Source: Actinomycetes bacterium (GTDB lineage Bacteria; Actinomycetota; Acidimicrobiia; Acidimicrobiales; Palsa-688). Taken from it: 6,234 nt of DNA. This document shows positions 1 to 4,567 of this stretch, piece by piece. The translations under genes were made by a program, and so were the position numbers. The first letter of the stretch is position 1; each line of letters begins with the position of its first letter. Under the pieces are notes generated by a model. The model made no database searches, was not told the DNA's origin, and saw only the letters and a program-made list of their open reading frames with translations. The stretch covers positions 1 to 6,234 of the forward strand of contig JAJZYO010000129.1 of NCBI GenBank assembly GCA_021798075.1, read 5' to 3'.

Positions 1-380
1 GGATTTACCTGGTCCGCCCCGAGCACCGTGATCACCACCTGGGTCTCGTTGCGGTAGCCCTCGGCGAAGCTGGGCCGGAGCGGTCGGTCGATCAAACGGG
101 CGGTGAGTATCGCGCTCTCGCTCGGGCGCCCCTCCCGGCGGAAAAAGGAACCGGGTATCTTGCCGGCGGCGTACATGCGTTCCTCGACGTCCACGGTGAG
201 AGGGAAGAAGTCGATCCCCTCGGGCGGAGTCGTGGCCGCGTTGGCTGTCGCCAACACCATCGTGTCACCAATGCGCCCGACGACTGCTCCTTGCGACTGA
301 GGCGCGAGGAAACCGGTCTCGAAGCTCATGGTCTTACCGGTCCCAGAGACCGGCGCGGAAACTTGAACAGGCTCTCCCAT
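1..380 (-). CDS. pnp: Polyribonucleotide nucleotidyltransferase (PNPase), N-terminal part, cut by window edge
   Basis: PNPase degrades RNA 3' to 5' with phosphate, releasing nucleoside diphosphates, and takes part in cytoplasmic mRNA turnover. The 126 codons seen begin [20 protein letters not shown] and belong to the first RNase PH-like domain. Family hallmarks are [20 protein letters not shown] (residues 21-40), the [20 protein letters not shown] stretch (about 61-80) and [20 protein letters not shown] (81-100), followed by PLRPSF and NETQVV. The second RNase PH-like domain and the KH and S1 domains expected in a protein of about 700 residues or more lie beyond base 1. The ATG at 380-378 is supported by an AAAGGAGGA ribosome site ten bases upstream. 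It follows rpsO in the same direction, the classic rpsO-pnp arrangement, with a terminator and a leader hairpin in between. The gene is truncated only by the window, with no sign of damage. Confidence 0.97.
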   Translation of the reverse strand, partial: MGEPVQVSAPVSGTGKTMSFETGFLAPQSQGAVVGRIGDTMVLATANAATTPPEGIDFFPLTVDVEERMYAAGKIPGSFFRREGRPSESAILTARLIDRPLRPSFAEGYRNETQVVITVLGADQVN

Positions 381-390
381 TACAGGCAGA

Positions 391-400
391 GTCCTCCTTT
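391..400 (-). promoter_or_regulatory. Ribosome binding site of pnp
   Basis: Read on the minus strand, this is AAAGGAGGAC, a near-perfect anti-16S match ten bases before the ATG at 380. It fixes the pnp start. It begins ten bases downstream of the 410-431 hairpin, so a change in that structure could plausibly alter access to it. Confidence 0.85.
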
Positions 401-409
401 CTGGCCAGA

Positions 410-431
410 GCCGCCGGCACCCGCCGGCGGC
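410..431 (-). promoter_or_regulatory. Perfect 9-bp hairpin in the pnp leader
   Basis: Arms GCCGCCGGC (410-418) and GCCGGCGGC (423-431) are exact reverse complements around a 4-base loop. The hairpin lies between the rpsO-pnp terminator and the pnp ribosome site and has no U tract on the minus strand, so it is more likely a leader structure than a terminator. In E. coli the pnp leader hairpin is cut by RNase III and is the basis of PNPase autoregulation; streptomycetes also have an RNase III-processed rpsO-pnp spacer. A similar role here is inferred from position only. Confidence 0.55.
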
Positions 432-432
432 A

Positions 433-460
433 CTAATAAAGACGCCCCGGTCGGGGCGTC
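433..460 (-). terminator. Rho-independent terminator between rpsO and pnp
   Basis: On the minus strand GACGCCCC pairs perfectly with GGGGCGTC around a GACC loop (441-460), followed directly by TTTATTAG (433-440). The 8-bp GC-rich stem plus U-rich tail is a canonical intrinsic terminator, about 170 bases past the rpsO stop. Since pnp follows in the same direction, it probably lets a fraction of rpsO transcripts read into pnp, or pnp has its own promoter. Confidence 0.85.
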
Positions 461-526
461 CCACGGGCCACAGGAAAGGCCGAGCCAGTTGTCAGTTGAC
501 GACTCCCCCCGCAGGGGACCGGGCGG

Positions 527-569
527 CTCGCTCGTTCCGCCCTTGCTCCTCGCTCGTGCGGCCTTGCTC
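527..569. repeat. Imperfect 21-22 bp tandem repeat in the rpsO-pnp spacer
   Basis: Two adjacent units, 527-548 and 549-569, both begin CTCGCTCGT and end CCTTGCTC, differing by one deleted base and a few substitutions in the middle. A more degenerate third unit may follow to about 580. Unit 1 sits inside a GGGCGG/CCGCCC inverted repeat (521-526 and 537-542). It lies in the 3' untranslated part of rpsO mRNA, before the terminator. No function is evident. Confidence 0.6.
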
Positions 570-629
570 TCGCCGCTCGGTGGGTGGGAAGCCCTCGACT
601 GGCAGCTGACCACGGCCCGCCTGGCCCGC

Positions 630-887
630 TCAGCGGCGCAGCCCCAGCCGATTGATCAAATTGCGGTAGCGCTCGACGTCGTTTTTCCTCACGTAGTCGA
701 GCAGCCGCCGGCGCCGCCCGATCAGCATCATGAGGCCGCGGCGCGAGTGGTGGTCGTGCTTGTTGGCCTTCAGGTGCTCGGTCAGGTGGGCAATGCGCTC
801 GGAGAGCAGGGCGACCTGGACCTCCGGGGACCCTGTGTCGGTCTCGTGGAGGCGGTACGTCTCGATCGTCGCCGCTTTGTCGGGCAT
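630..887 (-). CDS. rpsO: 30S ribosomal protein S15
   Basis: S15 binds the central domain of 16S rRNA early in small-subunit assembly. The 85-residue product is close to the usual 88-89 residues. It contains the family core: [19 protein letters not shown] (about 14-32), [20 protein letters not shown] (about 35-54), and the [16 protein letters not shown] and [13 protein letters not shown] tail. The conserved rRNA-contacting TGSPEVQ, [11 protein letters not shown] and RRRLLDY segments are all intact. The ATG at 887 was chosen because [11 protein letters not shown] aligns with the usual N-terminus and a GAGGAAA ribosome site lies about nine bases upstream. The reading frame stays open to an ATG at 986, but that extension has no family resemblance. 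It is transcribed ahead of pnp. The gap of about 540 bases to ribF suggests its own promoter. Confidence 0.98.
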   Translation of the reverse strand: MPDKAATIETYRLHETDTGSPEVQVALLSERIAHLTEHLKANKHDHHSRRGLMMLIGRRRRLLDYVRKNDVERYRNLINRLGLRR

Positions 888-922
888 GCTTCGATTTCCT
901 CGGTTCGGGCTGGCTTGCAGTA

Positions 923-928
923 GTAATA
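923..928 (-). promoter_or_regulatory. Candidate -10 element for rpsO
   Basis: Read on the minus strand this is TATTAC within CAGCGTATTACTACT, a local AT-rich patch 35 bases before the rpsO ATG. Initiation here would give a leader of about 30 bases containing the ribosome site. No convincing -35 hexamer is visible at 16-18 bases. A related CAGCGTA patch occurs at about 2780 on the same strand. Support is weak and based on position and composition only. Confidence 0.3.
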
Positions 929-1002
929 CGCTGGGACTAGCTGGCGCCTGGCTGAACGCATACCGCGGCCGGGAAGGGCCGTCCACGAACTGCTCGGTTA
1001 GC

Positions 1003-1238
1003 GCCGACGGTCATGCTAGCAGGTCGAAGGGCTGTCCCGGCCGAGGCTGGGGGGCGTGGGGCCGGCGTGGGCCGGCGGGGGTGCGGCCATGCCTGGCGGG
1101 CCGGCGTGGGTGCGGCGTGGGTGCGGCCATGCCTGGCGGGCCGGCGGGGGTGCGGCCATGCCTGGCGGGCCGCCTTCCAGAACGTGCCCGGGCCGGTGGC
1201 GGCGGCCGAGCGTCATGGTGGCCGACCGCTAGCAGGTC
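1003..1238. repeat. Direct repeat GCTAGCAGGTC bracketing the GC-rich minisatellite
   Basis: GCTAGCAGGTC occurs exactly at 1015-1025 and 1228-1238. Each copy is preceded by GCCGAC, at 1003-1008 and 1221-1226, with a few more bases between in the first copy. The pair brackets about 200 bases that contain the 1079-1172 repeats. It could be the scar of a segmental duplication or an insertion. No terminal inverted repeats or coding remnant are visible between the copies. Confidence 0.55.
1079..1172. repeat. Three copies of a GC-rich 25-30 bp repeat in the ribF-rpsO gap
   Basis: A block starting GGGTGCGGCCATGCCTGGCG is present three times, with its first T at 1082, 1122 and 1151. Copies 1 and 2 are identical over 28 bases (1079-1106 and 1119-1146). 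Copies 1 and 3 are identical over 30 bases (1071-1100 and 1140-1169). Spacing is 40 then 29 bases; the extra 11 bases look like a partial internal duplication of GTGGGTGCGGC. There are no unique spacers, so it is not CRISPR. The frames open through it come from composition and change register between copies. It lies in the 888-1424 noncoding stretch. Confidence 0.75.
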
Positions 1239-1250
1239 CGGGTACGTCCA

Positions 1251-1331
1251 TCTCGGTGCATATATGCCTTCTCGGTGCAGCAGGGGTTCCCCTGGTAGCG
1301 CCCATTGCACCCTTGAGACACGACTGCACCC
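1251..1331. promoter_or_regulatory. Cluster of GGTGCA motifs at 19-base spacing, two in each orientation
   Basis: TCTCGGTGCA occurs at 1251-1260 and exactly again at 1270-1279, separated by an AT-rich stretch that contributes to the palindrome GCATATATGC (1258-1267). The reverse form TGCACCC occurs at 1306-1312 and 1325-1331, also 19 bases apart. A CAGGGG-TT-CCCCTG palindrome (1281-1294) lies between the pairs. Paired, oppositely oriented sites in a noncoding region resemble a multi-site protein-binding region, but no gene start is nearby; it lies in the untranslated region past ribF. Confidence 0.35.
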
Positions 1332-1360
1332 AGAAGCTCGCCGGCGTTGCTTCTGGGTGC
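1326..1360 (-). terminator. 12-bp perfect stem downstream of ribF, probable terminator
   Basis: GCACCCAGAAGC (1326-1337) and GCTTCTGGGTGC (1349-1360) are exact reverse complements around an 11-base loop. It starts 64 bases past the ribF stop in the direction of transcription. Neither strand has a U tract after the stem, so it would be a U-less terminator or a 3'-end stabilising and processing structure. In high-GC actinobacteria such stems without U tails are commonly proposed as terminators. Confidence 0.55.
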
Positions 1361-1424
1361 GCCAGGACGTTGTTTCGTAACTAGCGGACTTCGCGCGGAT
1401 CGTCCGCGCCGGGCACCGGCACCT

Positions 1425-2411
1425 TCAGCGGCGTGGCGCCGCTACGGAAAGGACCCGCCGGGTCTGGGCCACGTCGCTCGTCATCTGGTCGATAAGGGCC
1501 TCGACGGAGGGGAACTTCTCCTGGCCCCGCAAGCGCTCCACGATCTCGACGGTCCCGAGCTCGTCATACAGGTCACCCTGAAAATCGAGCAGGTACGCTT
1601 CTACCAGGGAAAAGTCGCGCTCGGTGTAGAACGTCGGCTGGCGCCCGACGGAGATGGCCGTCTGGTGGCGGGTGCCGTCGGGCCGCAGGTACCAGCCGGC
1701 GTACACACCGTCCAAGGGAAGCTGCATGTCCCGGCCCACCGCGAGGTTGGCGGTAGGGAAGCCGAGCTCCCGGCCGCGCTTGTCGCCATGGGTGACCACA
1801 CCCTGGAGGCGGTGCCAGCGCCCGAGCAGAGCGGCCGCGGCGCGCACCTCGCCGGCAGCCAGCAGCCGGCGGGCTCGGGTGGACGAGATCGGCTCTTCTC
1901 CTCCCGGTCCTCTCATCCCGGCCAGCCGGATACCGGTCACGTCGAAGCCGAGCCGAGCCCCCATGCGCTGGAGCAAGGCCACGTCACCTTCCCGGTTGCG
2001 GCCGAAGTGGAAGTCATGACCGACGACCACGGCCCGGGCATGCAAGCAGCCGACTAGCACTTCGGCGACGAAGTCCTCCGCCGACTCGGTCGCCCTGGCC
2101 GCGTCGAACTCGAGCACTAGCACCAGCTCGATGCCGGCCTGCTCCAACAGCTCGAGCTTGTACTCGAGGGAGGTGAGCAGTAGCGGGGCCGACTGGGGCC
2201 GCACGACGCTCGCCGGGTGGCGGTCGAAGGTGACGGCTGCCGGCACGGCACCGGCCTCGCTCGCCGCCGCCCTTACCCGCTCGATCAGGTGAAGATGACC
2301 CAGGTGAACGCCGTCGAATGCGCCGATCGTGACCGCCGTGCCCCGTTCCAGCCCGGGCAGCTCTTCGCCCGACGAGGCGCACTCGGAGGGGTAGAAGACG
2401 GCTCGCACCAC
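1425..2411 (-). CDS. ribF: Bifunctional riboflavin kinase / FAD synthetase
   Basis: This cytoplasmic enzyme phosphorylates riboflavin to FMN and adenylylates FMN to FAD. The 328-residue product has the full two-domain layout. The N-terminal nucleotidyltransferase domain shows TIGAFDGVHLGH (28-39, the HxGH-type motif), TFDRHP (61-66), GHDFHFGRNREGD (131-143) and ISSTRARRLL (175-184). The C-terminal flavokinase domain shows THGDKRGRELGFPTANL (207-223, with the PTAN nucleotide/Mg motif), DGVYAGW (234-240), SLVEAYLLDFQGDLYDE (268-284, E271 in the catalytic glutamate position) and LRGQEKF. The start is taken as GTG at 2411; a second GTG follows at 2408. Either gives the usual spacing of about 30 residues to GAFDGVH. 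No good ribosome site precedes it. The frame extends to an ATG at 2747, but the added part runs across a 20-bp tandem array not divisible by three and resembles no RibF. It lies upstream of rpsO; truB is not adjacent. Confidence 0.96.
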   Translation of the reverse strand: MVRAVFYPSECASSGEELPGLERGTAVTIGAFDGVHLGHLHLIERVRAAASEAGAVPAAVTFDRHPASVVRPQSAPLLLTSLEYKLELLEQAGIELVLVLEFDAARATESAEDFVAEVLVGCLHARAVVVGHDFHFGRNREGDVALLQRMGARLGFDVTGIRLAGMRGPGGEEPISSTRARRLLAAGEVRAAAALLGRWHRLQGVVTHGDKRGRELGFPTANLAVGRDMQLPLDGVYAGWYLRPDGTRHQTAISVGRQPTFYTERDFSLVEAYLLDFQGDLYDELGTVEIVERLRGQEKFPSVEALIDQMTSDVAQTRRVLSVAAPRR

Positions 2412-2480
2412 AATCGAGGGTAACGGCGCCGGCGACGTTAGGCGGCTCCCGGGGCTGAGGGCGGGCCCCTTGGCGCAACT

Positions 2481-2588
2481 GCCGTTTGGCCCGCGGCCCC
2501 GCCGTTTGGCCCGCGGCCCCGCTGTTTGGCCCGCGGCCTTGCCCGCGGTCCCCTGCTTTGCGCGGGTCCCGTTTTGCCGCGCGGCTCC
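2481..2588. repeat. 20-bp tandem array upstream of ribF
   Basis: Units GCCGTTTGGCCCGCGGCCCC at 2481-2500 and 2501-2520 are identical; 2521-2540 differs at three bases. Decayed derivatives of the TTTG-CGCGG-CCC pattern continue to about 2588. Each clear unit carries the palindrome CCGCGG. A 20-base period shifts the reading frame at each unit, which argues against coding. On the minus strand it would be part of the ribF 5' leader if transcription starts upstream. Confidence 0.8.
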
Positions 2589-2629
2589 CGCCGGCCGTGG
2601 GACACCAAGTCCGCGCAGAAAACCAACCG

Positions 2630-2715
2630 ATGTGAAGTCGTTAGCCGCACATCCATAGGTTCCTGACGCCAAAACGGGCAGATTTCCGACAAATGTGGCC
2701 TTCGCTGCCGCACAT
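2630..2715. promoter_or_regulatory. Two ATGTG-N13-CACAT inverted repeats, candidate operator pair
   Basis: ATGTG (2630-2634) and CACAT (2648-2652) form an inverted repeat with a 13-base centre. The same arrangement with the same spacing recurs at 2693-2697 and 2711-2715, exactly 63 bases on. The right halves are part of a longer direct repeat, GCCGCACATCCA (2644-2655 and 2707-2718), each followed within three bases by GGTTC. Identical dyad geometry in duplicate is what a dimeric regulator's tandem operator looks like, but the duplication alone could produce it. Neither regulator nor target is known; ribF (minus, downstream) is nearest. Confidence 0.45.
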
Positions 2716-2865
2716 CCACCTGGTTCTTGCGCGTGCGAACCGTGCACGGCCTTGCCCGAGTCCTGTTGAGCTGATGATTACTACGCTGTGCACCCTAACC
2801 GCCGCTCAGAGTGCCGAAAACTCATGGCCCCAACGTGGCAGCCCGACGCTCCGGCAGCCGTTCGC

Positions 2866-2887
2866 GACGGTTCTAGGACGGTTCTAG
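2866..2887. repeat. 11-bp tandem duplication over the kinase stop codon
   Basis: GACGGTTCTAG occurs at 2866-2876 and again at 2877-2887 without a gap. On the minus strand the CTAG of the second copy supplies the TAG stop of the kinase (2886-2884). The duplication therefore lies just past the reading frame and leaves the protein unaltered. Confidence 0.8.
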
Positions 2888-4506
2888 GACCCGGGCGCCG
2901 GCCCACGTGCCGGGAGGCCCTCGGCCCAGCGCTCGTAGCGTTCGCCGGCTGCCTCTGCCCACTCCGGGCGCGGCTCGACCGGCGCGGCCCAGCGCGACCA
3001 CCGGCCGGCGTCGGCGAGCGAGGTCTCCAGCCCCACCGCCATGCGAGCCAGGAAGGCGGCCCCGAGGGCCGCACCTTCCGGCACAGCCATCGGGAGCACC
3101 GGCGCCCCGAGCACTTCACACAGCGCTCGCAGCCACTCCTGGTTCACAACGCCGCCCCCAGTCACGACGTAGCGGCGCGGCACCGTCCCGCACGCGCTCG
3201 CCAGGCCGACTATGTGGCGGACCACGAAGCCGGTCGCTTCGAACGCTGCCCTCCTAAGGTGCGCCGACCCGTGCGAGAGATGGCCGCCGGACAACCCGAC
3301 CCGCAAGGACGCGTCGTGCCAAGGAACTCGTTCGCCCCGCGCCCAGGGCCACCACAGAGGCACACCATCTGGCGACAGCCCCCCGGCGCGACTGCCCTCG
3401 GGGGCGGGCCGCAACACCCTGTCGGCCCAGTCCGCCCACAGGCCCCCGGCATTGCTGGCCCCTCCCACCAAGGCCATCCCGCCGGCCAGGTGTGGCACCC
3501 TCCACAGCCCAGCGGGGACCTCCTCGGGCCAACCGGGTACGCAGAGCCACACCACCAAGGTGGACCCGAGCGTGATGAGCACGTCGCCCGGAGCGCTCAC
3601 GCCGGCTACCAGTTGCTCGCAGAGCCCGTCCACGGAGCCTGCTCCGAGCACCGCCTGAGCGCGGCTTCGCTCTCCGCCGAGCGAGCCGAGCTCACCCAGG
3701 GCTTCTCCCCAGACGACGACCCGGGGAAGTTGAGCGGCACTGAGCCCGACGGCCTGACTGGCCCGTTCCTCCCAACCCGCACCGTTGAACAGCGAGCCCG
3801 CAGCGAAAGCGGACGCGAGGTCGATGACGCCCTGGCCTCCGAGCGAGGCGTTGGCGATCCCCTGCGCCGGCCAGTACCCCGATGCACCCGGCCAGTCGGA
3901 GGCGGCCAGGGCGGCGAGCCGCGCCATCTCGTCGCTCGACGTTGGGTCGCCCGGGCCAGCCGGGCCAGCCGACCCATAGAGCAACCCCGCGCCTATCGGC
4001 CTACCACGCTCGTCGACGGGCGCCACTGACGGCATCATTGCCGAGACGGCAACCGCTTCGAGTCGCTGCCCGACCTCCTGGCCCCCTTGGTTGCCCGGCC
4101 CCGGCACCTCGAGGCCCTTGGCCAGAGCGCGGAGGGCGGCCCGGGGAGCCTCCCACCAGGTGGACACGGCGTCGTGTTCCAGACGGTCGCCCGGGCCCAC
4201 CGACAAAGCGCTCGCCACGCGGGTACGCCACACCACGTTGCCGTCCTCGTCGACGGCCACCGCCTTGACGGCCGTCGTGCCGATGTCGATGCCGGCGGAC
4301 AGCCGCTCGTTGCCGGCGGACAGCCGCTCCTTGCCGGCGGACAGCCGCTCCTTGCCGGCGGACAGCCGCTCCTTGCCGGCGGACAGCCGCTCCTTGCCGG
4401 CGGACAGCCGCTCCTTGCCGGCCGACAGCCGCTCCTTGCCGGCCGACAGCCGCTCGTTGCCGGCGGACAGCCGCTCGTTGCCGGCGGATTGGGCCTGCCC
4501 GGTCAT
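2884..4506 (-). CDS. FGGY-family carbohydrate kinase with N-terminal heptapeptide array
   Basis: FGGY kinases transfer phosphate from ATP to a sugar or polyol in the cytoplasm. The 540-residue protein has the family's two actin-like domains. Visible motifs are GIDIGTTAVKAVAVDEDGN (72-90, phosphate-binding loop, D74), AGSVDGLCEQL (289-299, D293 at the usual catalytic-base position), GDVLITLGSTLVVW (307-320, second phosphate motif), YVVTGGGVVNQEWLRALCEV (446-465, adenosine motif) and PEGAALGAAFLA (477-488). Without its first 68 residues it would be about 470 residues, normal for the family. Those residues are MTGQAQ plus nine tandem SAG(N/K)ER-type units. The ATG at 4506 is the only ATG, GTG or TTG before DIGTT, because a TAA at 4521-4519 closes the frame upstream. 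No strong ribosome site precedes it. The segment LLYGSAGPAG lacks the D-x-R often seen in xylulokinase-like members, so the substrate is unknown. It is divergent from a dehydrogenase-aldolase pair, which suggests a shared sugar pathway. Confidence 0.92.
   Translation of the reverse strand: MTGQAQSAGNERLSAGNERLSAGKERLSAGKERLSAGKERLSAGKERLSAGKERLSAGKERLSAGNERLSAGIDIGTTAVKAVAVDEDGNVVWRTRVASALSVGPGDRLEHDAVSTWWEAPRAALRALAKGLEVPGPGNQGGQEVGQRLEAVAVSAMMPSVAPVDERGRPIGAGLLYGSAGPAGPGDPTSSDEMARLAALAASDWPGASGYWPAQGIANASLGGQGVIDLASAFAAGSLFNGAGWEERASQAVGLSAAQLPRVVVWGEALGELGSLGGERSRAQAVLGAGSVDGLCEQLVAGVSAPGDVLITLGSTLVVWLCVPGWPEEVPAGLWRVPHLAGGMALVGGASNAGGLWADWADRVLRPAPEGSRAGGLSPDGVPLWWPWARGERVPWHDASLRVGLSGGHLSHGSAHLRRAAFEATGFVVRHIVGLASACGTVPRRYVVTGGGVVNQEWLRALCEVLGAPVLPMAVPEGAALGAAFLARMAVGLETSLADAGRWSRWAAPVEPRPEWAEAAGERYERWAEGLPARGPAPGS
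4291..4488 (-). repeat. Nine-copy 21-bp tandem array coding for LSAG(K/N)ER
   Basis: Nine full units run 4291-4311, 4312-4332 and so on to 4459-4479, plus nine bases of a tenth (4480-4488). Five consecutive units (4312-4416) are identical. Units 7 and 8 carry a synonymous serine change (TCG for TCC). Units 1, 8 and 9 have AAC (Asn) in place of AAG (Lys). The period is seven codons, so copy-number change keeps the kinase frame, and no stop appears in any of the six frames through it. Each unit contains GCCGGC or its variant and a GCGG-ACAG-CCGC hairpin potential (disturbed in units 7-8), both favourable to slippage. In mRNA sense six units carry AAGGAG. The array is bounded by SAG codons on both sides (SAGNER and SAGIDIG), which suggests slipped-strand expansion. 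Confidence 0.95.
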
Positions 4507-4567
4507 GCTCGGACAGTATTACAAGCGTGGCTACCGCCCCCAGGACTTCGGGAGCCAGCGCGCGCTC
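4507..4567. promoter_or_regulatory. Divergent start region of kinase and dehydrogenase operon
   Basis: These 61 bases separate the kinase ATG (minus, 4506) from the preferred dehydrogenase ATG (plus, 4568), so both promoters should lie here or inside the genes. On the minus strand TAATAC (4522-4517) sits ten bases before the kinase ATG. If it were a -10 element the kinase mRNA would be leaderless or nearly so, in keeping with the lack of a ribosome site. No -35 match is clear for it. No convincing plus-strand promoter was found, although the AT-rich CAGTATTACAAG (4514-4525) is available. Confidence 0.3.

Larger units (their letters stand above)
2412..2883. other. Noncoding gap between the kinase and ribF
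   Basis: No gene is supported in this 472-base stretch on either strand. Short frames of up to about 93 residues here are compositional and resemble no family. It contains a 20-bp tandem array (2481-2588), an AT-richer section of about 2610-2700 with two inverted repeats, a CCGTGCACGG palindrome (2740-2749) and an 11-bp tandem duplication at the kinase stop codon. If ribF is transcribed from its own promoter, that promoter should lie here. A possible -10, TAGTAAT, is read on the minus strand at 2777-2783 within CAGCGTAGTAAT, without a clear -35. No FMN riboswitch signature is recognisable ahead of ribF. Confidence 0.6.

Noticed and set aside
487..504. Inverted repeat AGTTGTC / GACGACT
   Set aside because: It pairs only as plus-strand RNA using a G-U pair; in the transcribed minus strand it has a C-A mismatch.
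291..923. Open frame of 210 codons on the plus strand over rpsO and the pnp start
   Set aside because: It is a shadow of rpsO and noncoding sequence, it spans a terminator, and it shows no recognisable domain.
888..986. N-terminal extension of S15 to an ATG at 986
   Set aside because: A good ribosome site and the usual S15 N-terminus support the ATG at 887; the extension has no resemblance to S15.
1003..1238. Insertion sequence between the GCTAGCAGGTC repeats
   Set aside because: The interval is only about 200 bases, with no transposase remnant and no terminal inverted repeats.
2412..2700. FMN riboswitch before ribF
   Set aside because: No recognisable RFN-element core was found on the minus strand; the leader is dominated by tandem repeats.
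2412..2747. N-terminal extension of RibF to an ATG at 2747
   Set aside because: It crosses a 20-bp tandem array that would shift frame at each copy, and family members start about 30 residues before GAFDGVH.
2788..4029. Open frame of 413 codons on the plus strand
   Set aside because: It lies antisense to the FGGY kinase, is rich in Pro, Arg, Gly and Ala as expected from GC-rich codon shadows, and shows no family motif.
4291..4488. CRISPR array
   Set aside because: Units are directly adjacent, 21 bases long and without unique spacers, and they are in frame with the kinase.
4091..4567. Upstream extension of the dehydrogenase through the repeat array (SLPADSR heptads)
   Set aside because: It is antisense to the motif-bearing part of the kinase, and the dehydrogenase fold is complete without it. 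The frame is open only because the repeat has no stops.
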